Shown here one piece after another: positions 7,586 through 16,677 of a stretch of DNA of 64,000 nt. Under the pieces are notes generated by a model that saw only the letters and a program-made list of their open reading frames with translations, was not told where the DNA came from and searched no databases. Within the stretch, counting starts at the first letter, position 1, and each line of letters begins with the position of its first letter. This DNA is from an uncultured Paracoccaceae bacterium (lineage in GTDB: Bacteria; Pseudomonadota; Alphaproteobacteria; Rhodobacterales; Rhodobacteraceae), in assembly GCA_934500835.1 (NCBI GenBank), contig CAKSTR010000001.1, positions 1-64,000 of the forward strand, given 5' to 3'. A program made the position numbers and the translations under genes.

Positions 7586-10015
7586 TCAGCCGCTTTCATC
7601 CTTGTCCCGGGGGGCGGACGGCAGTGCGGCGGGGGGCGCCTCTTGCGGCGCGGCCACGGCGGGCACCGGATCGCCCCGCAGGATTGCGATGGCGCGGGCC
7701 AACTCTTCGACGTTGCGGATCGAGACATCGCTTTGCGCAAAGGGAATCTCGATCCCCTCGGCGGCGAAGCGTTCGACGATCTCGTGGTTGATGTCGGTCC
7801 TGACCTGGGCGCTGAAGTTCACGTCGCGCAGGATCACCCGGATTTCGAAATTCATCGAATCCGGGCCGAAGCCGGCGAAGGCCACTGTCGGCGGCGGGTT
7901 CAGGATGGCCAGCGGCTGCGCCTCGGCGATGTCGCGCAGGATGCGCTCGACCTTGCGGGTATCGGTGCCGAAGGCGACCCCGACCGGGACCACCAGCCGC
8001 CCGGCCAGCGAGAACCTTGTCCAGTTCTTCACCTGCTGGCTGACGAAATCGGCGTTCGGCACGATGACCATGGTGCGGTCGAAGGTCTGCACCTTGGTCG
8101 AGCGGACGGAGATCGACTTGACGATACCCTGCACGCCACCGACTTCGACCCAGTCGCCTTCGCTGACCGGCCGTTCGACCAGAAGGATGATGCCCGAGAC
8201 GAAGTTCTGCACGATGTTCTGCAGACCGAAACCGATACCGACCGACAGCGCACCGGCAACGATGGCAAGGCCCGAAAGGTCGATGCCGGTGGCGTTGATG
8301 GCGACAAGGGCCGACAGGAAGATCCCGACATAGCCGACGCCGGCCACCAGGGCGGTCTGCCCGCCGCGATCCATGCTGGTCTTGGGCAGGATCGTGCTGC
8401 GCAGCGCCCCCTGCAGAAGGCGCGTCACCATGTAGCCGATGATGAAGATCACCGCGAAGATCAGGAAATCGGTGGGCGAGATCCGGGTCTCGCCCATCTG
8501 GAACCCTTCGCGGAAGCGTGTCCACAGCTCGGTCAGGTCCGAAAAGCGCGCTCCCCAGATCAGCGCGAAGAGCGGCAGCGAGATGACCGCCAGCGCAAAG
8601 CCGGCCAGCACCGGCACCAGCCCGTCGCCCTGGGTATCTTCCGCGGGCTCTCCCCTGCGCCGCAGGGCCAGCGACCAGACATCGCCGACCAGCCTTTGCA
8701 GGATGAAGAGGATGCAGATCAGCCCCATCGAGGTGATCGCCGGAAAGATCATCGCATCGGCCGCGGCGACATAGCCAAGGGCGGCCAGCAGGGGGCCGAT
8801 GATGCCGATCAACCCGATGGCCTGGGCGATCAGCGCCAGCACCGTCAGGACATAGCTTTGCCCCGAAGTGCCTTCGCGGCCAAGTTTCAGCACCCGCCCC
8901 AGCCGCCACAGCACCAGCCCGCCCGCCACAAGGATCGGGAAGGTCATCACCGATGTTGTGGCATCGGAATATTCCTGCGGGTCCATCGCCTGCGCGCGCA
9001 GGATCTCGGCCGAGACGACGACCCCCATCATCACCGCAAGAAAGCGGCCCTCGGCCCGACGTTCGGGCGCCAGGGGCAGCACGGCACCCTCGCCCTGCTG
9101 GCGCGGGAAGGCACGCATGCCCAGCCATGCGGCAAAGAACACGATGAAGCCGACCACCGGCAGGATGTTGTTCAGCCGTGTGCCGACCTCGCCCAGCATC
9201 CCCGTCGCCCGCAGCGCCGAGGTCAGCGCGACGACCCCCAGCACCGGAACCACCACCAGACCCAGCGAGGCCAGCACCGCCAGCACCCGTCGCCGCATCT
9301 CGCCGCCACGCTGTTGCAGCCTCTCGGCATAGCGGTCGATCCAGCGCCGGGCGTAAATGGTCAGCCCGGCCCAGACCGCCAGCAACAACACGATCAGCGG
9401 CAGGTTGTCGACCAGCCGCCCCCGCGCAGCATCATCCTCCCAGGCCTCGTTGCCCTCGTACCAAAGCCGCATGACGGTATCCGACAGACCCACCGCCGCC
9501 TCGGGCCAGTTGCCGGGGTTCACCGGCGACGGCCAGAGCCGCAGCAGGGCATCGGCCTGCCGTTCGCGCAGGATGCGGTCGATCTCGCGGATCAGCCCGT
9601 CGGCGCGGCGATAGGCCTCGTCTGCCGCGATGCCGGGGGCCTGCAGCTTGACCAGCCGGTCGGCCAGTTCCTTGCGGCGGGCGCTGATCTCTTCGGCTTC
9701 GGTCTCGCCTTCGGCAGGGGCCGGACCAAGGGCCGCGATCTGTTCCTTGACGGTGCCGATCCGGGCCGAGTTGGCGCTTTGCGCCGTCGACAGCGCCGCC
9801 CGCCAGGTCGCGATCTGGCCGCGCAACTCCTCCAGCCGCTCTTCGGAGGGGTCCTCGTTCTCCAGCTCGTCCTCGGCCTTGGCCGCTTTCTTCTCCCAGT
9901 CGTCGTAATTGACGGCCTCTTCCGTCGGCGCATCCTCGGCCCAAAGCGGAGCGGTCCCGGGCATAGCCAGGACCGCAAGCGTCAGAAGCAGAAGAAGGGT
10001 GCGGAGGGCCCGCAT
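7586..10015 (-). CDS. Large mechanosensitive channel, MscS family (DUF3772-type)
   Basis: An 809-residue MscS-superfamily protein. It has a cleavable signal (LLLLLTLAVLAMPGTAPLWA), a periplasmic coiled-coil-rich region to about residue 190 (a DUF3772-like domain), roughly ten membrane helices, and a C-terminal MscS module. The pore helix and beta-domain signature (SVGIGFGLQNIVQNFVSG, then ERPVSEGDWVEVGG) lie at about 585-620. Such proteins release solutes on osmotic downshock. I start at ATG 10015, 5 bp after the cysK stop, because it opens the signal peptide; the longer frame would overlap cysK. Confidence 0.9.
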   Translation of the reverse strand: MRALRTLLLLLTLAVLAMPGTAPLWAEDAPTEEAVNYDDWEKKAAKAEDELENEDPSEERLEELRGQIATWRAALSTAQSANSARIGTVKEQIAALGPAPAEGETEAEEISARRKELADRLVKLQAPGIAADEAYRRADGLIREIDRILRERQADALLRLWPSPVNPGNWPEAAVGLSDTVMRLWYEGNEAWEDDAARGRLVDNLPLIVLLLAVWAGLTIYARRWIDRYAERLQQRGGEMRRRVLAVLASLGLVVVPVLGVVALTSALRATGMLGEVGTRLNNILPVVGFIVFFAAWLGMRAFPRQQGEGAVLPLAPERRAEGRFLAVMMGVVVSAEILRAQAMDPQEYSDATTSVMTFPILVAGGLVLWRLGRVLKLGREGTSGQSYVLTVLALIAQAIGLIGIIGPLLAALGYVAAADAMIFPAITSMGLICILFILQRLVGDVWSLALRRRGEPAEDTQGDGLVPVLAGFALAVISLPLFALIWGARFSDLTELWTRFREGFQMGETRISPTDFLIFAVIFIIGYMVTRLLQGALRSTILPKTSMDRGGQTALVAGVGYVGIFLSALVAINATGIDLSGLAIVAGALSVGIGFGLQNIVQNFVSGIILLVERPVSEGDWVEVGGVQGIVKSISVRSTKVQTFDRTMVIVPNADFVSQQVKNWTRFSLAGRLVVPVGVAFGTDTRKVERILRDIAEAQPLAILNPPPTVAFAGFGPDSMNFEIRVILRDVNFSAQVRTDINHEIVERFAAEGIEIPFAQSDVSIRNVEELARAIAILRGDPVPAVAAPQEAPPAALPSAPRDKDESG

Positions 10016-10020
10016 CAAGC

Positions 10021-11055
10021 TCAGGCGTCCTCGAAGACCGAAGGAATGGAACGGGCCGGGCGGGCCAGCCATTCCGGCACCGGCAGACCCTTTTCGCGCA
10101 GGAAGGCCGGGTTGTAGATCTTGGACTGATAGCGGCTGCCATAGTCGCACAGCACCGTGACGATGGTGTGGCCCGGTCCCATCTCCTTGGCCATGCGGAT
10201 GGCTCCTGCGATATTGATCGCGGTCGAGCCGCCCATGCACAGCCCCTCTTCCATCGCCAGATCGAAGATCAGCGGCAGGGCTTCGGCATCCGGGATACGC
10301 CAGCTGAAATCCGGGGTGACGCCTTCAAGGTTGGCGGTGATCCGGCCCTGACCAATGCCTTCGGTGATCGAAGATCCGGGCGATTCCAGCTTGCCGGTGG
10401 TGTAGTAGGAATAAAGCGCCGCGCCCTCGGGGTCGGCCAGCCCGATCTTCACGCCCTTGGGTTGCAGCGCCATGGCGACGCCCGCCAGCGTGCCGCCGGA
10501 CCCCACCGCCGAGACGAACCCGTCGACCTTGCCGCCGGTCTGCGCCCAGATCTCGGGGCCTGTCGTCTCGATATGGGCCTGCCGGTTCGCCACATTGTCG
10601 AACTGGTTGGCCCAGATCGCGCCATTGGGCTCGGTCCGGGCCAAAGCCTCGGCCAGCCGGCCCGAATAGCGCACATAGTTGTTGGGATTCCTGTAGGCGG
10701 CGGCAGGCACCTGGACCAGCTCGGCCCCGGCAAGACGGATCATGTCCTTCTTTTCCTGGGACTGCGTCTCGGGGATGACGATGACGGTCTTGAACCCCAT
10801 CGAGGCGCCGACGAGCGCCAGCCCGATGCCGGTATTGCCGGCGGTGCCCTCGACGATCGTGCCGCCCGGCTTCAGCGCCCCGCGCTTCACCGCGTCATTG
10901 ATGATGTAAAGCGCCGCCCGGTCCTTGACCGACTGGCCGGGGTTCAGGAATTCGCATTTGCCAAGGATGGTGCAGCCGGTCATCTCCGAGGCGCGGCGCA
11001 GCTTCAGAAGCGGCGTGTTGCCGATGGCATGGGCCAGATCGCTGTGGATGTTCAT
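10021..11055 (-). CDS. cysK: Cysteine synthase A (O-acetylserine sulfhydrylase)
   Basis: A 344-residue PLP enzyme that makes cysteine from O-acetylserine and sulfide. The PLP lysine is Lys44 in NPGQSVKDRAA; the substrate loop TAGNTG is at 71-76 and the phosphate-binding GSGGT at 185-189. The ATG at 11055 has AAGGAG eight bases upstream, so the longer frame to 11112 is not used. It leads a tight minus-strand run with mscS (5-bp gap) and alaX. Length is slightly above the ~310 residues of enteric CysK, as in many alphaproteobacterial forms. Confidence 0.95.
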   Translation of the reverse strand: MNIHSDLAHAIGNTPLLKLRRASEMTGCTILGKCEFLNPGQSVKDRAALYIINDAVKRGALKPGGTIVEGTAGNTGIGLALVGASMGFKTVIVIPETQSQEKKDMIRLAGAELVQVPAAAYRNPNNYVRYSGRLAEALARTEPNGAIWANQFDNVANRQAHIETTGPEIWAQTGGKVDGFVSAVGSGGTLAGVAMALQPKGVKIGLADPEGAALYSYYTTGKLESPGSSITEGIGQGRITANLEGVTPDFSWRIPDAEALPLIFDLAMEEGLCMGGSTAINIAGAIRMAKEMGPGHTIVTVLCDYGSRYQSKIYNPAFLREKGLPVPEWLARPARSIPSVFEDA

Positions 11056-11205
11056 GGGGCAGGCTCCTTGGCGGTTCGTCCCAGTCTTAGGGCCTGTCTG
11101 TGCAGACCTCAAGCGGCGCGGGGCGCATCGGCGGCACTCGCCCGGGCAAGGCGCGCGGAAGATTGTTGCGCCCGCAGGCCCCTGCGGCAGACAGACGGCA
11201 CGACA

Positions 11206-11231
11206 AGGGGCCGTCCTTGCGAACGGCCCCT
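11206..11231 (-). terminator. Hairpin downstream of the aminotransferase gene
   Basis: Perfect 9-bp arms AGGGGCCGT/ACGGCCCCT enclose an 8-nt loop, 25 bp after the aminotransferase stop on the minus strand, followed there by TTGTCGT. A second hairpin (CCGCAGG/CCTGCGG, 11172-11187) lies just beyond. Together they are a plausible intrinsic terminator separating the gene from cysK. Confidence 0.65.
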
Positions 11232-11256
11232 CATCCGGCTGCGGTCAGGACGGATT

Positions 11257-12657
11257 TCAGTCCTTCTTCGCCACCAGAAGGCCGTCGGCTTTCAGCCCGG
11301 CATAGCATTCGTCCAGCGACTTCCTCGCCCGCTCGATCAGCACGTCGATCTCGGCCGGGGTGATCACCAGCGGCGGGGCGATGATCATGCGGTCGCCCAC
11401 GGCGCGCATGATCAGGTCATTGGCAAAGCAGCGCTCGCGGCAGCGGTAGCCGACGGCGCCCTCTTCGCCGGCGAACTTGGCGCGCGTGGCCTTGTCGGGC
11501 GTCAGGGTGATCGACCCCATCAGGCCGACGAGACGCGCCTCGCCCACCAGCGGGTGATCCTCAAGACCCTTCCACAGCTTGGCCAGATAGGGGCTGGCCA
11601 CGTCGCGGACATGCTCGACGATGCCTTCCTCCTGGATGATGCGCAGGTTCTCCAGTGCCACGGCACAGGCGACCGGGTGGCCACTGTAGGTGTAGCCGTG
11701 GAAGAACTCGCCGCCTTCCGCGACGACCTTCGCAACATCGTCACAGACGATGCTGCCGCCGATCGGCGCATAGCCCGAAGACAGGCCTTTGGCGATGGTC
11801 ATGATATGCGGCCTGATCCCGAAGGTCTGGCTGCCGAACCAGTTGCCGGTGCGGCCAAAGCCGGTGATGACCTCGTCGGCGATCAGGAGGATGCCGTATT
11901 TGTCGCAGATGCGCTGGATTTCCGGCCAGTAGGTGCTGGGCGGAATGATCACCCCGCCCGCGCCCTGAACCGGCTCGCCGATGAAGGCCGCGACCTTGTC
12001 TACGCCCAGTTCCAGGATTTTGTCCTCAAGCTCCCTGGCGCGGACCAGACCGAATTCGGCCTCGGTCATGTCGCCGCCCTCGTCCCACCAGGACGGCTGG
12101 CCGATATGCTCGATCCCGTCGATCTTGCCGCCATGGGCATGGATCGGCTTCATCCCGCCCAGCGAGCCGCCGCCGAGGGTGGAGCCATGATAGCCGTTCC
12201 AGCGCGCGATGATGATGCGCTTCTCAGGCTGCTCCTTGACCTGCCAGTAGCGGCGGACAAGGCGGATGTTGGTGTCATTGGCTTCCGAACCCGAACCGGC
12301 GAAGAACACATGGTTCAGATCGCCCGGCGCGATTTCGGCCAGCTTGGCGGCCAGGGCGATGGCCGGCACATGGGTGGTCTGGAAGAAGGTGTTGTAATAG
12401 GCCAGCTCTTCCATCTGCTTGGCGGCGGCCCGGGCCAGTTCCTTGCGGCCATAGCCGATATTGACGCACCACAGGCCCGCCATGCCGTCGATGATGCGGT
12501 GCCCCTCGCTGTCTGTCAGCCAGACGCCCTCGCCCCGGGTGATGACCCGCGCGCCCTTGGCCTCAAGACCATCGGCGTCGGTGAAAGGGTGGATGTGGTG
12601 GGCCGCGTCCAGCTTCTGCAGTTCGGCCGTGGGCAGGTTGTTGGTGATCATGTTCAT
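11257..12657 (-). CDS. Class III aminotransferase, putrescine-pyruvate (SpuC) type
   Basis: A 466-residue fold-type I PLP aminotransferase. Visible are the GSGSEAND phosphate-binding segment (121-128), AARWNGYHGST, the PLP aspartate in LLIADEV (261) and the PLP lysine Lys290 in TIAKGLSSGY. The GQPSWWDEGGD and FIGEPVQGAGGVI stretches resemble SpuC-type putrescine/diamine:pyruvate transaminases, so removal of an amino group from putrescine or a related amine is the best guess. ATG 12657 (MNMITNNLP) has GAGG eight bases before it; the frame to 12732 is rejected because it would cover the promoter. Two TTTGATCAAA-type palindromes flank the promoter. Confidence 0.88.
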   Translation of the reverse strand: MNMITNNLPTAELQKLDAAHHIHPFTDADGLEAKGARVITRGEGVWLTDSEGHRIIDGMAGLWCVNIGYGRKELARAAAKQMEELAYYNTFFQTTHVPAIALAAKLAEIAPGDLNHVFFAGSGSEANDTNIRLVRRYWQVKEQPEKRIIIARWNGYHGSTLGGGSLGGMKPIHAHGGKIDGIEHIGQPSWWDEGGDMTEAEFGLVRARELEDKILELGVDKVAAFIGEPVQGAGGVIIPPSTYWPEIQRICDKYGILLIADEVITGFGRTGNWFGSQTFGIRPHIMTIAKGLSSGYAPIGGSIVCDDVAKVVAEGGEFFHGYTYSGHPVACAVALENLRIIQEEGIVEHVRDVASPYLAKLWKGLEDHPLVGEARLVGLMGSITLTPDKATRAKFAGEEGAVGYRCRERCFANDLIMRAVGDRMIIAPPLVITPAEIDVLIERARKSLDECYAGLKADGLLVAKKD

Positions 12658-12703
12658 CTGGGGACCTCGTGGAATCGGCAGGCTCAAAACACCGTCTGCA
12701 CAC

Positions 12704-12732
12704 AGGATATGATCAAATCCGGCAAGCTTCAA
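12704..12732 (-). promoter_or_regulatory. Promoter of the putrescine-type aminotransferase
   Basis: On the minus strand, TTGAAG (12727-12732) and TATCCT (12704-12709) are separated by exactly 17 bp, a good sigma-70 layout ending about 46 bp before the ATG. One operator-like palindrome overlaps the -10/spacer and another lies just upstream of the -35, so repression by occlusion is likely. Inference from sequence only. Confidence 0.55.
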
Positions 12733-12748
12733 GGAATTTGATCAAATT
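12706..12748. promoter_or_regulatory. Pair of TTTGATCAAA-type operators
   Basis: AATTTGATCAAATT is a perfect 14-bp palindrome at 12735-12748. GATATGATCAAATC at 12706-12719 matches it with one mismatched pair. Their centres are 29 bp apart, close to three helical turns, and they bracket the aminotransferase promoter. The same palindrome occurs at 52662-52675 and 54565-54574. The binding protein is unknown; XRE/cupin (PuuR-like) or Lrp/AsnC regulators are possible. Confidence 0.7.
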
Positions 12749-12802
12749 TTCGGACAGCCTGCCCGGACCAGAGGCCAGGCAGGCACAAGATCCTGCCCCC
12801 CG

Positions 12803-12875
12803 CATTCACCTGGCATGAAATATCCCCGCCGGAGGCACGCCCTCGCCGGTTGCGCGCATCGCGCGCAGAGGCGAG
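12803..12875 (-). repeat. Dispersed 3'-UTR repeat, copy 1
   Basis: On the minus strand a nested hairpin (CTCGCC/GGCGAG and TGCGCGC/GCGCGCA, 12842-12875) precedes a core GGATATTT...CCAG...TGAATG (12803-12825). It follows the DUF2059 gene in its direction of transcription. The core matches the other eight copies in the window. The hairpin probably terminates the DUF2059 transcript. Confidence 0.6.
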
Positions 12876-12925
12876 AGACATGGCTTGCGGCCGCAAGGCC
12901 GCTCCTTTGCCTTGACAGTGCGGCG

Positions 12926-13816
12926 CTAGATGTCGTTGCCCGCCATCGCAAGGGCTGCCGCCCGCCCCAGATTGTAGGAAACCTGCCGCGACACCGCATC
13001 GAACCCCGCGAAAAGTGCCGCGTTCAGCCGCTTGCCCTCTGGCGAGGCCGAGAAGGCGACATAGTCCTTCAGATCGGCGTCCGGCAGGGGCTGGTAGGCC
13101 AGCACCAGAAACGGCACCAGCCAGTTCGCGGTTTCGGCCCGGATGCTGTCTTCCTGCCCCCAGACCTCGGCCATCATCGACTCGCGGTCGGTGGGCATGC
13201 CCGGGGCGCCGGACGCGGCCAGACCCTCGTAGAAGGCAAGATTGGCCGACATCGCCCCGGCCACATTGGATTCGATCAGATCGCCGGCGTCGATCAGGTC
13301 GCGCACAAGCCGCAGCTTGGGCGAGCGTTCGGTCTTCAGCCGCTCGGCCTCGACCTGTGCTGCCTCGTCCACCGCGACATCCAGAATGGCGCGACGGGCC
13401 TCGATCTCCAGCTTCAGGATCTCCTGCCCGCGCGGCGTGCCGAAGAAAGCTTCGGCCGCGGCCACCGTCTCGGGATCTTCCGCCAGCGCCGCCTCGAACG
13501 CCCTGGTGAACGCCGGCATCAGCCCGGCCGGCTCATAGATGGCCTCGACCTGCGCCTTCCACGCCGCCCCCCCGCGTCCCGGGAACATCTGGTCCTCGAT
13601 CGAGGCGCCATAGGGTTTGCCTTCTTCGGCCATCACCGCGAAGACATCTTCCATCAGAAGCGTTTTCGACAGTGCCGCCAGTTGCGCGGCCGGAACCGTC
13701 GCCGGGGCAGCCTCGGGGACCACCGTTTCCGCCAGCACCGGCGCGGCAGGCGCAAGGCCCGCCAGGGCCGTCACAACGGCGACAAGGAAAGGCACGCGGG
13801 CGGAAAGCTGGACCAT
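12926..13816 (-). CDS. DUF2059 domain secreted protein
   Basis: A 296-residue protein with an N-terminal signal peptide (VPFLVAVVTALAGLAPAAPVLA) and therefore probably periplasmic. The DUF2059 signature lies around residues 125-150 (AFFGTPRGQEILKLEIEARR). It is Ala/Glu-rich and mostly helical, with no enzyme motif. The family is of unknown function. It stands alone between the aminotransferase and a tRNA gene, transcribed away from the tRNA. A hairpin follows the stop. Confidence 0.8.
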   Translation of the reverse strand: MVQLSARVPFLVAVVTALAGLAPAAPVLAETVVPEAAPATVPAAQLAALSKTLLMEDVFAVMAEEGKPYGASIEDQMFPGRGGAAWKAQVEAIYEPAGLMPAFTRAFEAALAEDPETVAAAEAFFGTPRGQEILKLEIEARRAILDVAVDEAAQVEAERLKTERSPKLRLVRDLIDAGDLIESNVAGAMSANLAFYEGLAASGAPGMPTDRESMMAEVWGQEDSIRAETANWLVPFLVLAYQPLPDADLKDYVAFSASPEGKRLNAALFAGFDAVSRQVSYNLGRAAALAMAGNDI

Positions 13817-14018
13817 GACAAGACCTGAAAGAAGGGATCATCGCGAAACTAGGCCTTCGCGGCGGCCTTGCCAAGCGCGCGCCCTGCCCCACGGGTTCAA
13901 GCCTGCGTCACCCCGCCGTCACGCCTGCGTCAAAAAATGGGGCTCCCCCGCGGTCAATGGGCTTGCGCTTCGCCGCAGGCCCCGCTACATGCCCGGCCCA
14001 TGACGACCCCCAAAGCGC

Positions 14019-14108
<90 letters not shown>

Positions 14109-14433
14109 TTAAACCCCTGCTTCGGCACCGAATTTTCGCTCCTCCCCGCCAGGCGATCTGGCTTGCCGGCCTTTGGCGAGCGGACGGGGAAGGGATGCCG
14201 GCCAGCGCCGTTCGGGGCGCGGGGTTACGGAACCCGTGCCATCGGACCGGGGAGCGGTCGCGATCGGCTTGATCTGCGACCAGGGCAAGGCGATCCTGTC
14301 AGGGCCAGGTGCTCCCGCGATGCGGGCCGGAAGCGAAATTGCCGGAAGCGGCAAGTTGCGACTTCGTTGCGTTGCTTCATGCACCACCAACCCCGTCCGG
14401 GTCAGATTTGTGATGAGGTCGGCAATTAAAGGC
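14109..14433. other. 325-bp gap without a recognisable gene
   Basis: I see no convincing gene here. Frames running out of the tRNA are artefacts. A small hairpin TTGCCG/CGGCAA (14339-14354) could end the HNH transcript coming from the right. GACCG/CGGTC arms near 14245 are too short to interpret. Confidence 0.5.
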
Positions 14434-15018
14434 TCAGGCCTCCAGCTCGGCGTCCCAGTAAAGGTAGTCCATCCAGCTTTCATGCAGGTGGTTGGGCGGG
14501 AAGCGGCGGCCATGGGCCTGCATCTCGGCGGCACTTGGCGCCATCGCCGGGCGGCGCAGCTGCAGGCCGGACTGGCGCAGCGTCTTGTTGCCCTTCTTCA
14601 GGTTGCAGGGGCTGCAGGCGGCGACCACGTTCTCCCAGCTGGTCACCCCGCCCCGCGACCGCGGCAGCACATGGTCAAAGGTCAGATCGCCCTTCGCGCC
14701 GCAATACTGGCAGCAGAATTCGTCCCGCAGAAAAAGATTGAAGCGCGTGAATGCCACGCGCTTCTGGGGTTTTACGAATTCCTTCAGCACGACGACGGAG
14801 GGTATCCTGAACTCCGCCCGCTGGCTTCGTACGGTCTGGTCGTACTCCGCCACGATCTGCACCCGGTCCAGGAAGGCGGCCTTGATCGCCTCCTGCCAGG
14901 GCCAGAGCGACAGGGGATAGTAGGAGAGGGGCCGGAAATCGGCATTCAGCACCAGCGCCGGAAAATGCTTCAGCGCGGCAGGATCGCGTACGAAATGGGT
15001 CCGAAAATCGCCGTCCAA
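14434..15018 (-). CDS. HNH endonuclease family protein
   Basis: A 194-residue HNH-fold protein of a family widespread in alphaproteobacteria. Zinc-binding CQYCG and CSPCN flank the HNH core LTFDHVLPRSRGGVTSWENV at roughly 120-155. Relatives usually begin near DGDFRTHFVRDPAALKHFP, so I use the TTG at 15018, with GGAG nine bases upstream; the only ATG in frame is at 15132 and would add 38 unconserved residues. Many housekeeping HNH proteins of this type have no known substrate, so a restriction role should not be assumed. It is a single gene convergent with the tRNA. Confidence 0.8.
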   Translation of the reverse strand: MDGDFRTHFVRDPAALKHFPALVLNADFRPLSYYPLSLWPWQEAIKAAFLDRVQIVAEYDQTVRSQRAEFRIPSVVVLKEFVKPQKRVAFTRFNLFLRDEFCCQYCGAKGDLTFDHVLPRSRGGVTSWENVVAACSPCNLKKGNKTLRQSGLQLRRPAMAPSAAEMQAHGRRFPPNHLHESWMDYLYWDAELEA

Positions 15019-15277
15019 GATAAGTGACTCCGTCTTTGCCCCGTGCCGGGGGCACCAGGACGGGGAGTCCCGCCCCGATGGCCCGACTATATCTGGCGTT
15101 GGCGCAGTGGCAACCCCCGACACATATGTCACCGAAGGGTGTCGCAGCCCAGCGTTACAAGGGTATGACGGGGCCTGCGTCCGCCCGGTCCAACTTCCGC
15201 CGATGCCCTGCCGCAGACTTGCCCCCGGACGCCTGCGGCCCTATCCCTGCAGCTGTCGCAAGATCGGAAAGCCCCGG

Positions 15278-15742
15278 ATGCAGATCAGCCGCCGCACCCT
15301 CATCGCCCTGCCGCTGGCACTTGCCGCCTGTGGCGGTGGCCGCCCGAAGACCGATCCCGCCAGCCGCGCCGGCCTTCATGCCGGCGAGACGCCCGAGATG
15401 CGGGCCCTGATCCGCAAATATGCGGCAATCCACGACATTCCCGAAAGCCTGCTGCACCGGGTGATCCAGCGCGAAAGCGGCTACAATCCGGCCGCGCGCA
15501 ACGGCCCCTATTACGGGCTGATGCAGATCATGCCGCAGACCGCCGGCACCATGGGCTACAAGGGCCCGCCCGCCGGATTGCTGGATGCCGAGACCAACCT
15601 GAAATACGCCGGCAAATACCTGCGCGGTGCCTGGCTGGTATCGGGCGGCAGTCAGGACAAGGCCGTGATGTGGTATGCCAAGGGCTATTACTACGAGGCC
15701 AAACGGCTGGGCCTGCTTTACGAAACCGGCCTGCGCAGTTGA
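15278..15742 (+). CDS. Lytic transglycosylase lipoprotein (SLT domain)
   Basis: A 154-residue lipoprotein with a soluble-lytic-transglycosylase domain that cleaves peptidoglycan glycan strands. The ATG at 15278 opens a lipoprotein signal (LPLALAAC, Cys near residue 19). The catalytic glutamate is in VIQRESGYNP, followed by GLMQIMPQTAGTMGY and NLKYAGKYLRGAW, all in the family order. The protein is short, essentially only the catalytic domain. The TGA overlaps the TTG start of the next gene, so it is translationally coupled to a lipid kinase. Confidence 0.88.
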   Translation: MQISRRTLIALPLALAACGGGRPKTDPASRAGLHAGETPEMRALIRKYAAIHDIPESLLHRVIQRESGYNPAARNGPYYGLMQIMPQTAGTMGYKGPPAGLLDAETNLKYAGKYLRGAWLVSGGSQDKAVMWYAKGYYYEAKRLGLLYETGLRS

Positions 15743-16677
15743 GCGCCGCGCCCGCGCCCGAGATCTGTGTGATCGCCAATCCCGGTTCGGGCACTGTCGC
15801 ACGGGCGCCCGAGGCGCTGAGCCGCGCGATGGAGGTCTTCGGCCCCCGCGCGGTGCTGCGGCCCTTTCGGGGCGACCCGGCCGCGACCGCCGCGGCCGCA
15901 GCCCGCGAAGGCTTTGGCGTGGTCGTGGCGGCGGGCGGCGATGGCACGGTGGCGGGGGTCGCCCATGCGCTGGCCGGCACCGCCTCGGCGCTGGCCGTGC
16001 TGCCCTTTGGCACCTTCAATTACTTCGCGCGCGGCCTTGGGATGCCCGAAGACCCCGCCCTTGCCGCCCAGGCGATCCTGCAGGGCCGGCGGCACGCCAT
16101 CAAGGTCGGCACGATGAATGGCCGGGTGTTTCTGAACAATGTCTCGATCGGCCTTTACCCGGCGATCCTGGAAGAGCGCGAGGCGGCCTATGCCCGCTTT
16201 GGCCGCTACCGCTTTCTGGCGCATCTTGCGTCGCTGCGCACCATCCTGCGCTTTCAGCGCCCGCACCGGATGCGGCTGACGCTGGACGGCACCACGCAGC
16301 TGATCCGCTCGCCGATGCTGTTCGTCGCCCGCTCGGCCTATCAGCTGGACCAGTTCGGACTGGACGGGGCCGAGGCGATTTCGGATGACCGCTTCGCGCT
16401 GTTTCTGGCGCATCAGCAGACAAGGGCGGGCTTTCTGCGGCTGGCCATACGGCTGGTCCGCAAGCGGGTCGACCATGGCCGCGACGTGCTTGTCTCGATG
16501 CCCGAACGCATCAAGGTAGAGATTCCGCGGCGACAGCTGGTCCCGGTGGCGCTGGACGGGGAAAAGCTGCAGATGCGGCTACCCCTGGTCATCGAACTGG
16601 CGCCCGACCGGCTGAACGTGATCCTGCCGCCACAGACTGCGCCGACCGCAGGGACGCCGGGACAGGCGGGCCGATGA
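15739..16677 (+). CDS. Diacylglycerol kinase-family lipid kinase
   Basis: A 312-residue DAGK catalytic-domain protein (YegS/BmrU-like) that phosphorylates a lipid such as diacylglycerol or sphingosine-like substrates using ATP. The nucleotide-binding VVAAGGDGTVAGVAH is at about residues 58-72 and LPFGTFNYFAR follows. I use the TTG at 15739, which overlaps the transglycosylase stop (TTGA); the longer ATG frame would lie inside that gene. The stop overlaps the phosphoesterase start as ATGA. The three-gene cluster suggests envelope maintenance, though no direct link is shown. Confidence 0.85.
   Translation: MSAAPAPEICVIANPGSGTVARAPEALSRAMEVFGPRAVLRPFRGDPAATAAAAAREGFGVVVAAGGDGTVAGVAHALAGTASALAVLPFGTFNYFARGLGMPEDPALAAQAILQGRRHAIKVGTMNGRVFLNNVSIGLYPAILEEREAAYARFGRYRFLAHLASLRTILRFQRPHRMRLTLDGTTQLIRSPMLFVARSAYQLDQFGLDGAEAISDDRFALFLAHQQTRAGFLRLAIRLVRKRVDHGRDVLVSMPERIKVEIPRRQLVPVALDGEKLQMRLPLVIELAPDRLNVILPPQTAPTAGTPGQAGR

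Noticed and set aside
7514..10117. 867-codon open frame opposite the mechanosensitive channel gene
   Set aside because: It is a shadow of the conserved MscS-type gene; composition is skewed and no start or domain supports it.
12884..12897. CTTGCGGCCGCAAG palindrome
   Set aside because: It is GC-rich and adjoins a stronger hairpin; in this composition it may be chance, and I see no second copy.
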